Below, piece after piece: positions 10,601 to 20,900 of a DNA stretch of 64,000 nt. The DNA comes from Trematomus loennbergii (Eukaryota > Chordata > Actinopteri > Perciformes > Nototheniidae): positions 34,675,244-34,739,243 of the forward strand of contig JAAOOA010000002.1 of assembly GCA_012861695.1 (NCBI GenBank), written 5' to 3'. A program made the position numbers and the translations under genes. Position 1 is the stretch's first letter. Each line of letters starts with the position of its first letter. The notes under the pieces were generated by a model. It was not told where the DNA came from and ran no database searches. It was given only the letters and a program-made list of their open reading frames with translations.

Positions 10601-10898
10601 GTTCCAAACAAAAACATGAACCGTACAGGTGGAGAGATGGCATGGAGATGTACAAAAGGTTGAATTCTTTCAACACTGGCTGACATGTGAATCACCATTG
10701 TTAACGCACACCATTCATGCGGAGTGTGTTTTCTTTCCGTAGCTTCGTTACCAGAAATGCTTGGATGCCCGTCCGCCCAGCCTGGCCTATTGCCTCCCCA
10801 CCCCCCCCGCTGACTCTGTGGCCCGCCGGGTGAAGAAGGGGGTCCAAAGTCTGCTGGGCAGCTTTAAGAGCTACAGGTCAGGCCCCCAGTCCCCCTGA
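3992..10898 (+). CDS. apbb1: Amyloid beta precursor protein-binding family B member 1 (FE65), complete gene
   Basis: FE65 is an adaptor that binds the APP intracellular tail through PTB2 and acts with Tip60/KAT5 and LRP1 in neuronal signalling. Coding exons, all GT-AG, are 3992-4605, 5741-5946, 6030-6088, 6198-6277, 6385-6451, 6885-7031, 7675-7802, 8789-8903, 9008-9089, 9173-9253, 9384-9499, 10420-10596 and 10743-10898, plus an optional 6-base microexon at 8633-8638. The product is about 676 residues (human FE65 is 710): a conserved [14 protein letters not shown] block and acidic linker, a WW domain (about 220-248), PTB1 (about 343-500) and PTB2 (about 502-665). The WW and PTB blocks match APBB1 better than I recall for APBB2 or APBB3, and linkage to ilk supports this. 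Three +1 corrections are needed in exons 1 and 3 (see those entries). Everything downstream is in frame. Confidence 0.93.
5741..5946 (+). CDS. apbb1: apbb1 coding exon 2: WW domain
   Basis: The exon follows a pyrimidine-rich acceptor (cgcctttcag) and completes an Asp codon with exon 1. It encodes [19 protein letters not shown], then the WW domain with its two hallmark tryptophans at 5794-5796 and 5857-5859, the central TYYWHI strand and the closing WEPP. In FE65 this domain binds proline-rich partners such as Mena and c-Abl. The frame is intact and the exon ends in phase 0 at GAG|GTGAGG. Confidence 0.93.
6030..6088 (+). CDS. apbb1: apbb1 coding exon 3, 59 bases, one base short
   Basis: This exon sits between a good acceptor (atattccag) and a perfect donor (GTAAGT at 6089). 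It reads [16 protein letters not shown] from phase 0. With 59 bases it would put exon 4 out of frame and give an early stop. One extra G at GGGG 6074-6077 changes the end to GEGELWN, matching human GEDGEFWK in style, makes the exon 60 bases long and restores phase 0. Skipping the exon would also keep frame, since exon 2 ends and exon 4 begins in phase 0. Confidence 0.75.
6198..6451 (+). CDS. apbb1: apbb1 coding exons 4 and 5: linker between WW and PTB1
   Basis: Exon 4 (6198-6277, phase 0 in, two bases over) reads [20 protein letters not shown] and then YASINL. Exon 5 (6385-6451) completes an Asn codon and reads [20 protein letters not shown], then TK. Together they form an acidic, poorly conserved linker before PTB1. 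Splice sites are canonical (CAG|GAG, AA|GTATGG, TAG|TTA, AAG|GTAAAT). No lesion is visible in this pair. Confidence 0.85.
6885..9089 (+). CDS. apbb1: apbb1 coding exons 6-9: first phosphotyrosine-binding domain (PTB1)
   Basis: Exon 6 (6885-7031) opens with [16 protein letters not shown] and contains [16 protein letters not shown]. Exon 7 (7675-7802) contains [17 protein letters not shown]. Exon 8 (8789-8903) reads [19 protein letters not shown] and ends [12 protein letters not shown]. Exon 9 (9008-9089) is the divergent inter-domain tail ([14 protein letters not shown]). The match to mammalian FE65 PTB1 is continuous and in frame. In mammals this domain binds LRP1, Tip60 and CP2/LSF. Intron 6 contains a likely decayed dispersed repeat at roughly 7290-7590, and intron 7 contains the microexon described separately. 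Confidence 0.93.
7290..7590. repeat. Probable decayed dispersed repeat in apbb1 intron 6
   Basis: This block is richer in CpG and GC than the surrounding intron (for example acattgacgacgtgccattg and tttctcgctcgataccggtg). It resembles the inside of a teleost DNA transposon more than intron sequence. I could not find clear terminal inverted repeats, so family and borders are not determined. Confidence 0.3.
8633..8638 (+). CDS. apbb1: Six-base microexon GGAAAG of apbb1 (inserts Glu-Arg in PTB1)
   Basis: Six bases are flanked by a consensus acceptor (ac AG at 8631-8632) and donor (GT at 8639-8640). Exon 7 ends in AG and exon 8 begins with G, so inclusion gives AG|G GAA AG|G, that is [12 protein letters not shown] instead of [10 protein letters not shown]. 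This is the same place and the same two residues as the neuron-specific mini-exon of mammalian FE65. Upstream is a long pyrimidine tract with a TGC at 8612-8614, about 18 bases before the acceptor, the arrangement used by the neural splicing factor SRRM4/nSR100. The family knowledge is established. Its use in this fish is inferred. Confidence 0.8.
9173..10898 (+). CDS. apbb1: apbb1 coding exons 10-13: second phosphotyrosine-binding domain (PTB2) and C-terminus
   Basis: Exon 10 (9173-9253) reads [19 protein letters not shown]. Exon 11 (9384-9499) reads [20 protein letters not shown] and ends ATLTILSKQ. Exon 12 (10420-10596) contains [20 protein letters not shown] and [20 protein letters not shown]. 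Exon 13 (10743-10898) reads [12 protein letters not shown], then [20 protein letters not shown] and stop TGA 10896-10898. PTB2 binds the NPTY region of APP in mammals. Where human has GNVPVAKPVG the fish has [10 protein letters not shown], a local substitution rather than a frame problem. A GTCAGG inside exon 13 (after 10876) could act as a weak donor but is not needed. Confidence 0.94.
9640..10285. mobile_element. Short inverted-repeat DNA transposon (MITE), copy 1, in apbb1 intron 11
   Basis: The element is 646 bp with perfect 15-bp ends, TTAAAGGTCTCCTAT at 9640-9654 and its reverse complement at 10271-10285. The outermost TA could be the target duplication. It codes for no transposase. It contains a perfect 12-bp hairpin (9801-9812 with 9818-9829) and a 17-base A run (9976-9992). 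A second copy in the same orientation lies at about 14364-15020. Confidence 0.8.
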
Positions 10899-13140
10899 GT
10901 TGGAGTGAAGAGGATCCAAACACAAGGTCCATCAACACAGCCCCTTCTCACTCTCCCTCTCTCACCCTTCTACCACATTTTCGCCTTACGAGCGTTTCAC
11001 TTGTCTAGTCACTAGTCTAGTGCGTGGAGTAGTTTGTTGGGAACATATGTGTGTGAAAAGATTGCATTTATTGGCTGTTTTGAACTCCCATCTCCAAACA
11101 GATGAAACCCAAGCATCTTTTGTTTTTTCTTTCCTGGGATTCTTTCTGTGAGTCTTAACTATTTTTGTGTTTTAACAGAAACAATGCTATGAATGTTGGA
11201 TTATGGATGTAATATATATATATATATACATGCAGATGCTAGAATTTGCTTGAAAATGAGGTTGCTAGATTCTCTCACAGAAATCGTTCCCTTTTCCTCC
11301 TTGGTGCAACTTTCATCTCGAACACTCCTATTTTTGTAATACTGTCACACAGTCGTTGTCAGTACCCTAATAATGATTTCCTAAAACACCATTGCACCGC
11401 TCTCTCCACCACTCTAGGTTGTAATACAAGCGCTGTAGGTAGTATGACCCTGACCCTCCCAAACTATATGTATTTTAGTCTTCCAAAGAACTGTATGGTC
11501 ATCTGTCACATAGTGAGCAGCCACTGAGTGTAGTGTGTTCCTCATACATTCTGCATGGACATTTGCAAGTTCAGTGCTAGTGTGCAATAATCAGATGTTC
11601 CTGTATGGTGTGTGGTGATATGACGGCTGCCTTGTGATTCATTTGTTCACTTTAAATGAGAGAGTCTGGCCATATTCAGCGTGAGGCCAACGGAACAAAA
11701 GAGCCATGTCGAAAACCATTATTGTGTGCTAGAAATAATAGTAATGTAAAAAATACAACCTCATGGTTTTCACACAGCCGTTTACCATCAACAACTACTG
11801 AATAGTACTTTAGAAACTCACCACAAGCTGCATGTTTTGCTCGCAGCAGTTTAGTGCTTAAGACCCATCAATGTATCCTGTAAATTCCTTCTCTGTGTTT
11901 CCGTACGGTAGGAGGAGGCTGGAGTTGACGTGTTGTTTCGTGTTTCATAGGCATGTCACTCTAGTAAGTGTCAGTGTTTATCATAAGCTAGCGGTAGAAA
12001 GTTAGACTTCCTGTCAGATCCTTCCGACTGAAAAGATGAGAGCAGGTTATAATGTTTGTATTTACAGTTTGTGTATATGGCAAACCTAGAGATTATTTCT
12101 CCACTGGTTTACATTTTTATTTGTATTTCCTTGGCCACATTTTGGCCCCGGGCCACTTGATCTAATGTATTTTTTATTGTGTCCACACATTACAACGTAC
12201 ACGATTAAGATGATATAAACATTAATTTGTTAGATTTACTTTTTTTTATAAAGAAAACACTAATTAACCAAGTTGTATGCTATCTTTATGTGTCCGTCAG
12301 TGATCGATACTGTATGTAACACAATAGTAATAGTCATCTCTAATATTAAAGATGCCGTTTGTAAGACATTTGTTAGCTACTTACTCCTCATGCTAGCTGA
12401 CTCCACTACATAGATACAAATACCTCTACAAAAGACACAAAACCACATCACTCAATTAAATTAAAACACATATTATGGAAAGGAATGTATTTACATGCAT
12501 AGAAAATACAGCGTTGTATTTAAAAAAACAAACAAATGCATTTATGAATGTTAAGAAGTGACATGTCTTGTTAAATGAGTGTAAGTGGTGAATAATGATA
12601 CATCTATGGTCTAAAGTAGGGGTCTAGTCTTTTTAAAAATACATTTTTAGTCTCAACTAACATCAGTCAGCATTGAATTGTTCACAACCTTTAAACTTTC
12701 ACAATGTTTTGTTTGAAAAAACACTCATTTGATATTATTTTATATTAAAACAAAGCTGAAATCAGAATTGTGCTTAAAAGAGTAACATGCATATACTTGT
12801 ATACACTTATGTTTGAAACATATTGATTGGAAACAAATGAAATAGATACCCACTTTCTAAATATTTTAGAAATACTCACTAAACACTAAAACCCTAAATC
12901 TCTTACCAACTGCTTCTTTGAATGTGTAAGATATAACACTAATGAAACGTAGTCTCATTGTCTCATATTACTGCCATGTCACTCCCGTGTCACCTGGAGT
13001 TACGTTTGCTTTTTCCTAGTCAGTGGCAACACGAGTTTAAGAACATTAGCAGATTAATTTATTTCTGTTCATGTAAATTAGGTGTATAAAATGTATGTAT
13101 ATAAAAGTCACTGCACAATAAATGTGAACATATCGTACCT
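10899..13140 (+). terminator. apbb1: apbb1 3' UTR with polyadenylation signal
   Basis: About 2.2 kb of AT-rich non-coding sequence follows the stop codon and runs to a canonical AATAAA at 13117-13122. GT/T-rich sequence (tcttgtggtcttttta) follows from about 13147. A short (AT)n tract lies at 11212-11228, and a weaker ATTAAA near 12345 might give a shorter form. No other gene is visible in it. Confidence 0.7.
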
Positions 13141-14237
13141 GGTTTTCTTGTGGTCTTTTTATATCCTGGCAGTTTGTGGTTGTGTGAAGCTAAGTGGGTC
13201 TGAAGAGATTGGTTTCCAAAGGGCAGTCTGGATTCGATAGCCTGAAGATGTCTCCTTTGGTTTCCGGTTTGTGGCAGAAGCTGCTTTTTATTTTTTTATT
13301 TTCAGTTAATGGCTTTATCTGTCATTTCCAGCTTTTCCATTAAAATGTAAAAGAAGCCTCCACACAACCTGGCTGGCTCTTTTGCATATGCATTAAACCA
13401 GCTGACACCAGATTTACCATATGTATTGACAGACCAGCCTCTCAGAGCATGAACAGAAAATGCAAAACACCCCCCCCCAGTCACCTGTTCAGGTCATATC
13501 GGCACCGCTGCCCCACCATGTGAGTTCAAAAGGAAGGGAAGGACTGGTTATTGTTTCCCTAAGAGATGGCTTTTGGAGATGAAAGCTGCACATCAAGTGG
13601 AATCCGCGGCGGTAATAATTGGCTCCACCATTTCCACAGAAATATGAGGACTGCCCTGCCAGCGGGACCCTGAGCTGCGGGACAGATCAAGGCTCGGCTA
13701 TAATCGCTTTCTTTTGAAGACAGACAGGGACCCCTGTGCCAGCTGACATATTGACTTCAGTTTGTATAGATGAAATATCGCCGTCCACTGTCTGTCCGGT
13801 TGCATCATGTGTGTCAAACATATCAGGGGTGAATTCTTAAAACGGTAATAATTGTTTTGTGTTACTCTGCAGATACTGCTCAGGTTCACACCACAGGGGG
13901 GCAATGTGCATGTTTACCATCTCCACAGATAATGGCTCATATTCACACTGACAGTGTCAGTTTAGTTGGTACACCCAGCTCAAACTAATTCATTCTTGAC
14001 AAAAAAAAAAACCATATAAATGTTATGTTAAGGTTTTAGTGAAAATGATTTGGTACTTTTAGTTGTAGTTAGAATTATCCACATTAAAGGCAGTGAGCAA
14101 CACGTAGACCACCAGATGTGAATCATGTACACCATCCAGAGGCTGAGAGGATCTCGACTAAATCGATACCATCACATTTTCCCTCTCGCAACCTTTACTT
14201 TTACTTAAACGCTAAAAGAAAGTACTATGGTGTTAGC
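13141..14237. other. Intergenic stretch after apbb1
   Basis: No coding signal is seen. It contains a short C run (about 13470-13478) and AT-rich, non-repetitive sequence. The 3' flank of the apbb1 polyadenylation site is at its left end and a nested pair of transposons begins at its right end. Confidence 0.5.
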
Positions 14238-15110
14238 TACACTGATTTTTTTTTTAAATGTTGACTTAAATAAATGTATTATGTAAACAAATTAAACATA
14301 ATTGTATTAGGTTAGTTGAAAGCAATAATATTAAGTTTGAATTAAAAAAATTATAGTTTCAACTTAAAGGGGACCTATCATGCAAAATGCACTTTTTGAT
14401 ATCTTTTGTACATAAATATGTGTCCGGAAACTCACGCAGCGTCAGAAAATAAATCCCTCTATTTTCCTCCGCACCCAAATCTTTAAAAACCGGGGTACAA
14501 CGGAGCTGATCCAGATTTGTGTCCAATATGATGTAATATCGGAAATGGGGACCCACGGCCCTATCAGAAACGTTGCTATCAGAAACAATGCTTTACGTGT
14601 TTTGGAAGTAATATGGTCTTTGTTTACATTAGCAAGCATCGCTAACACTCAGAGCTAACCTGTACTGGAGAGAGCATGTGTAAAAAAATCAGGAAATAAA
14701 AAAGAAACTCACCTTGTAGTAAACCTGCAAGAGAAAAAGCATTTGAGCCCCATACTGTTTCAGAAATAATCCTTGATGTGGTTTGGAACATGATGGCGTT
14801 TAATCACGGCAGCATTTAGCTGCATCTGCCGGGTAATTCTGAACAGGCATTAGCTCCCCCTCCTCTTTTTCAAGCTAAGGACCCCGAACCTGCACTTCTC
14901 AGGCCTGAAACAGAGGGATATGAGGGATGTCTAAAATGCATGATCTGTTTGGTATTTTGAGCAAAACACATCATATACATATTTGTATATATCTGAGACC
15001 CATAATAGGAGAACTGTAATACTATTTCTTTCAACTAACCTAATACATTTATGTGGAACCTGTTGACATAATACACTTAATTAAAGTCAATGTTGAATTC
15101 TTTCAGTGTA
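14238..15110. mobile_element. Long-palindrome MITE (ACACTGA ends), interrupted by another MITE
   Basis: Outer ends are TACACTGA at 14238-14245 and TCAGTGTA at 15103-15110. The arms (about 14238-14360 and 15020-15110) are imperfect reverse complements of each other, sharing ATGTTGACTT, GTATTATGT and TGTATTAGGTTAGTTGAAAG. The arms look like the two halves of a foldback MITE common in teleosts, split by the later insertion of the element at 14364-15020. A related fragment (ggtattaggttagttgaacc) occurs near 52025-52050. Confidence 0.7.
14364..15020. mobile_element. MITE copy 2, nested inside the palindromic MITE
   Basis: This is about 650 bp, colinear with the copy in apbb1 intron 11 over most of its length (shared blocks include tatcatgcaaaatgc, acggagctgatccagattt and gtttacattagcaagcatcg). 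The left end reads TTAAAGGGGACCTAT and the right end ATAGGAGAACTGTAA, so the ends are more decayed than in copy 1. It has no coding capacity. Confidence 0.75.
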
Positions 15111-16594
15111 TTTGGAATTTTCAACCGTACACAGGCTCCTCTGATGACAATGTTTATCCACCACTGTTGTTTGGACTAAAATAAACAACAAACTCATGCT
15201 AAATTGAACTTGTTGGCTTGTGTTCAGGGCCAATTAGCTCATGTCAGCGTGCCAACACCTTATTGTGAACATAGCAGACATTTTACCTGCTAAACAACAA
15301 AATGTTTTGATACAATATTCTGTGAAATTATACTTGAATGTGCATGTACTGAATGTTTAATGGAATTGGTACACAGCTTGACATCTTTTGGAAGTTATCC
15401 TTATCCATTTAAGAGATGTGTTTATTTAACTGTGTGCTCATTCTGGGGCTTTGATGCTGTTTTATACTGAGTTTATAATATTTTGTCCACTTCATTTATA
15501 TCAGGAGGAGACAAAGAGTGTTTACAGAAACACACAGTGGTTGTGTACAGTCCTGTATTATGAATGCGCGGTGGTGGCATGTTTACAGACACCCATGTCC
15601 TGAATCCCTTTGTCTCCTCTGTATTCGGATGCTTGTTATTCTGAGCAGTGTGTGTTCCTATGTATCTCTGAAGCCATATTTATGCACTCCTTTTTTTCCT
15701 GGTGTCAATCACAATTTACATAGGTCGGCCCATGGAGAAACTAATCACAATTATAATTATTCCTATAGCCTAATTATGCATATGGCATTTGTTTAATGGA
15801 GATTTATTTAGAGTAATGAATGTGTAGTCTTGTGGAACATTGCTTTTCCTCTCGGTGAGGAGGAGAGGAGTTGCATCTCCTCCGCTTGGCTCTTCAATCT
15901 AATCACCAATCTCAGGCTAGATAAAAGAGCCGGTGCAAGCTCCGTCTTCAACCTGGTATCAAGGTCTGAGAGAGATGATGGGATTCCCTGCAGGGCACAT
16001 CCTTCTTTGACTCATTCAGATTGCAATATACACCTCTTTGAACGGGGATTCTCATATCCTCTGCAGCCTCTATTCCTACACTGCTTATCCACTACAATTT
16101 CTGGTGTTTTTGTATATATATTTCGCCCGATTCTGCAGAGATTTCTGTTTCTTGTCCATCAGGGAGGATAACAGCTAGTGCTGAGCTTGGCCACAGCAAA
16201 TCAAACTCAACCACAGGAGTTGGAAAACTACAAAGGAAGGGATAATACTTTTCTTGAAAGTATTACAAGAAAACAATCCCTGCGTTCACGATCCTAGAAA
16301 ATCCACAATAGTATGAGATGCATTACAAAACATAGAATGACAGGTGTTGGAGAATACACAACAGACAATACAGATGCAAAACACAAATGTTGGTACAATC
16401 TCTATTAACGCCCTGAGCCATTCATTTAGGGATTAAGCGGTCTAATCTCACAATGTTCAGAAATTCATTCTCTCCCAAATAACAATAATTGCTTTGCCAG
16501 TGGGAGCAGCCAGCAGCCCACTGGTTTCTGGGTAATCATTCTGCAGGGCTCCTCCAGCCATCCCTGCAGCCCGGGGACGGTTAAGGAGCCGTTC

Positions 16595-16597
<3 letters not shown>
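15111..16597. other. Gene-free intergenic stretch
   Basis: I see no supported gene. Frames at 15518-15796 and 15830-16171 (+) are open but lack family resemblance, and no convincing splice pattern accompanies them. The rest is unremarkable single-copy-looking sequence. Confidence 0.5.
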
Positions 16598-16638
<41 letters not shown>

Positions 16639-16676
16639 ACACTCACACTCACACTCACACTCACACACTCACTCAC
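16598..16676. repeat. Compound microsatellite (CA)n and (ACTCAC)n
   Basis: A pure CA/AC run of about 19 units (16598-16636) passes directly into repeated CACTCA units up to about 16676. The apparent Cys/Val or Cys/Glu proteins on the opposite strand here are products of the repeat and not genes. Confidence 0.95.
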
Positions 16677-17448
16677 TGAGAGCAAGCCCTGTCTTCACTG
16701 ACCCTGCAGCATGTGATGATGCATGACAATGTAAACAAACCACACACATGCCACAAAACATTTTCAATATATCATGTTATATTTTAAGAGTACCATTTAC
16801 TTATAATGCAGCAAAACAAAGTATGTAGCTCCTTTGCTTGACCACAGTGTACAACTATTTAATTACAGGTCAAAAACATAAAGTACTTAGGGATTGAATA
16901 ATATTGTTATTAATATGATCTCTACTATTTTATTTGTAAATATTCCTTTAGAATCTAACGTTTCTATCACTTAAACCCACTGGATATTTCTTTGAGAGAA
17001 GGAGAATATACATTTAATGCAACAATCTTTACATTGATATCAGGGTTAAAATATGGCAGTATATGATATTGGAAAGAAATAATCTGAGAGTGAAGTCTTT
17101 CTAAAGAACTCTGGGACAACATTTTTTAAATAATTTGTGCGTGTGAGGACACTGAATGCTCATCTTTATCTCTGCATGCTGTCTTTGGCTACACAGTATT
17201 ACCATTCTTTTCTGCAGTTTTGGTATATCATAATTATTTTCTCATAAAAAGAGAAATGCATTTTGTGGAAAAAAAATGGACGAAAGATATTTAATGGGTC
17301 TTTGCACAAGTTACCTCTAAAATAATCTTTTTAGAGTTTATAAAATGTGCTCTTTGCAAAAATTCCATGAAGTGAAATGCCTATGAGTGTGCCGACAAGA
17401 TGCCAATATGAATCACTGACAAGTCTTTTAAATCTACATCCCTGCTTG

Positions 17449-17467
17449 CCCCCCCCCCCCCCCCCCC
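17449..17467. repeat. Homopolymer C run (19 bases)
   Basis: There are nineteen consecutive C residues. Length calls at such runs are unreliable, and this one is a useful check on the homopolymer accuracy of the assembly. Confidence 0.95.
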
Positions 17468-17803
17468 ATTCTCCAATCAGTAGTTTCTATTAAAATGTGT
17501 CAAATTCCATAATGGAGTATCTTCTATGAAGAACAGACCTGCCATGCTGGCAATGATCTTTTTGGGGCACTACCAAATCACTGTACTCATTCATCAATAA
17601 ACTTGTAGACAGACAGCCAGTTCATATTCCTACTGAGATGATCAGGCTGAAATGTTCAACGATTGGAGTTAGTGGGAAATGACATGTCTCATTACACATA
17701 TAGATGAAACACTCAGTGTAACAGAAATTGTTACCGACACATCATTTTGAATGTTTCCTCATTTCCAGATAGTCAAATGATCTCAGATTCACTTTTTGAA
17801 CTT

Positions 17804-17958
17804 CAAAGGAGTAGTTAAACATTTTAGGGAAATTCACTTTTTAGCTTGATTCGATTCATATGTATTTTAAATGGACAGATTATGAGAGTGGTTTCAATCT
17901 TCTCATGTAACTAAAGTCATTTAGTTTATTTCCCAAAATGTAAAAATATTCCTTTTAC
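17804..17958. mobile_element. Small palindromic dispersed repeat, copy A
   Basis: About 155 bp. The left end AAAGGAGTAGTTAAACATTT followed by TAGGGAAAT pairs imperfectly with the right end ATTTCCCAAAATG then TAAAAATATTCCTTT. The middle holds gagagtggtttcaatcttct, a block that recurs (diverged) near 48490. It belongs to a very common teleost repeat that starts with a ggagtagtt-type end. It has no coding capacity. Confidence 0.6.
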
Positions 17959-20900
17959 TCTCTGTAGCTGCAGTGTTGCTACAGTCGAACCGATCCCACG
18001 CAGATATAAACAGTTGGTGTTGCAGATGTACAGATTAAGAGAAAGAATAATTAATAAACAAGTCTCCCTAAGAAGACAACAACTTCTCCTGCGAGTCTCT
18101 CCACAGACCCCACAAATCTGACGGCCCAAACCCTCCCAAGGCATACTGCAGCAAATTGCATCGTTACTTTGCAAATTTGCACAAGCAATCAACTCAATCT
18201 CACTTGGGGTACCAATCTGACAACAGGAATGATTAGAATCCAGGGCGGCTAGCCGCTCGCCACTTGGGACCGAGATGAGAGCGGAATTACAATGAAGCCT
18301 GAAATTGCGTGCTTTTGTTACCTCCCTGTGTTCCTGTCCTCTCTCCATCCTCCCTTTCCCTCATGCCCCCGCCGTCTGTCTCCTCTATTCTATCCTTTGG
18401 AGATGTGGTAACAAGGTGTGACTGTTAGAGGCAAAGCCAAAGGGAAATTCTCTAGGATGGGAGACCAGAAATAGCTCTTGTCCAGTCTTTTTTGTTTGCA
18501 CAGATTTATCATTAAAAACCCTGATTTGGGAAATGGAAAATGCAAGGTTTTTGTGCAAACGTGATGAAGGATTAGAGATCACGGCCTTTCATGCAGCACT
18601 CCTGGACAGGAAGTGCTTTAAAAGAGGAATGCATACTTCATCATACCGGCAAGAGGGGCAGCATAGTCAAATTCCCTTTAGGTTTGGACAAAAAAACATT
18701 CAAATGACCTCAGCAATTGTAGCGAAATGCAAAGGGCAGAGGCCCCCCTCAACTTGCTTTGTATTTATCAGTTTCTCCTCACATGTTGCCTGCAAGAGAA
18801 GGGTTGAGGGGGGTGAAATGACCTGCCGGTAGCTGAGGGGAGGAGAAGCAGGCTGTTGATTCTCATTTCACCGTTCCCATCTCCCAGCAGGATTGTCTGA
18901 GACATAGATAAATACTGCCAGCACTGCGATTTATAAGCTGTGCAGCAGACACAATTTCACCCATTACCTGACTGACTCAAAAGTCCAACACGCTTGAGTC
19001 CCCTGCATACAGAGTGCTGTGATTTCAGATGCTTCTGCCTTTCTTCTGTTCTGCCTTTGCCTTTCCTCTATCGCTCTCTTGTCAACACCACAGGGGGCAA
19101 GGGAACTCTCAAACCCTGAACACCTATTTTTTTTAAACTACAACAGTGATGTGCTTTTGTCATGTGTTTGTTTTGCATGTCTGTTTATTTTCTTGTGCAC
19201 CAATTTGCATAAATTGGACGGCCAATCAGAGTGACTTCTTTCACCGCCGTGCACCGCCCATCAATGGCCGACTATCGGCATGATTATGGCCTTGTTGCTT
19301 ACAAAACGTGCCCTGCCCGGAGTTTCCTAAACATTGTTAGCAGGTTGTTCTTAACGGATTGACATAGCCTCTTAACCAGCAAGTTCAAAACTTGTTAATA
19401 TATTTTAAAAAGTCAGTATAAATCTGACCAGCCTTCTTCTACTACTTCTACTTCTACTACCATTACTAATACTAAGGGTCTACTTTTCACTAATCCTAAA
19501 ATATGATGACTGTTGATACCAATCAGGTTATGCTAGTTAACTGGAAAGAGGCTAGATATCACTCCAAAGTTAAACTGTCTTTACTGTGAGGGCGAGGCCC
19601 TTAAGCCTCAGTGTAATACGATTGCTTTGTTAAAGACTTTAAGCAGTGTCCAATTTCCTTTCCTTGTAAAAAGGCACGACTGTCCCTAACCTCAACTCTA
19701 TTTCCTCTTCAGTTCACTTTACCTAAACGCAGCAGTGCCAGGCTGGATTAGTACCCCAGCGGCCCCTGAGCACTGAAGCTCATAAATGCAACCCATGGGG
19801 GCTGGAGCCCAAAGGGCTGAGCGGAAGTCTCCGGAGGCTGCATTACACACGGCCTAATGCCCTGAGACTGGAGGAGAGGCTCTATATAGACATATCATTA
19901 TTGGATCATTAAGATCAAGAGAATGGGTCATACGTTGTGTCATATTTCTGTGGGGCCCAAAATATAATTTCTACCATCCAAGAAGTCCCTGTTGCCATGG
20001 AGGGCCGCTTGGAGGTGAGGGGCCCAGATTGCCCATAATGTAGTTCCAGGTATGCAGCCGTGTATTAATGACTTCTGTAGACAAGCATGTTGGCTTCAAG
20101 CTATCCAGCATAGCAGTTACAGATAGAATACAACGTTTTATTATCGAGTGATTGCTAATGAAACAGTAGAGACAAAATAAACATTATTATAAATGCTTAA
20201 CTCTTTCAAAGGATTACTTATAAATCAAAAAAGGATTTAAAGACCGTGTTTAACATTGAATCTCTGGTACCAATACTGACTCTTTTGTGAACTTGAAGCT
20301 ATTTTGTTTCCGATAGTATTGAACACCACAGGCTTTCCTCCACATCCTCACTCAAAGTCAAATTACTCCTTCAAGGCCTGCCAGTAATATGGGTTAATTG
20401 TTCTGGATGGCTGGATCACTTCCAAGCAGTTCATCCAATTTCCATTTAAATTGAGCTATCGGAGCGTGACATGGGCGACGCTTGGCTCGGCACTGTTGCA
20501 GACGGGCCGGCGACAGCGATGCTCCGTGGGCTGGGATGCAGAAAAAGCTGTTTACAGGTCAGAGTGACTCTCAAGTGGCTCGCAACAAATGAAATGCAGG
20601 CGCTCACCTTGTGGTTCTCTCAATTGGGCTTTAAGAGGGAGCAAAGAAATCTCATAGTCTAAGCAGTCAAGTGTATATATACAGTACATTGCCTCATTGT
20701 GATTCTCCCGTTGACTGCGGTTCCTATTGTGACCCGACTGTCTGAATAATAGAGGACATTCTGCTGCTGCTTCTTTCTTTACCTTCTGCTCTCTGGTGAT
20801 TCATTGCATTTTGAATTAGAGCCACACTCATCCTACTTTCAAAATATCTTTTACCAAAATGCAATTTCTTACCCCTCTGCCCCTGCAGGAATAATGTCAC

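Noticed and set aside
12610..12640. AGGGGTCTAG as the missing left end of the hAT element at 42.2 kb
   Set aside because: Too short a match, 30 kb away and inside the apbb1 3' UTR.
16457..16668. Cys/Val- and Cys/Glu-rich small proteins
   Set aside because: They are translations of the CA and ACTCAC microsatellite.
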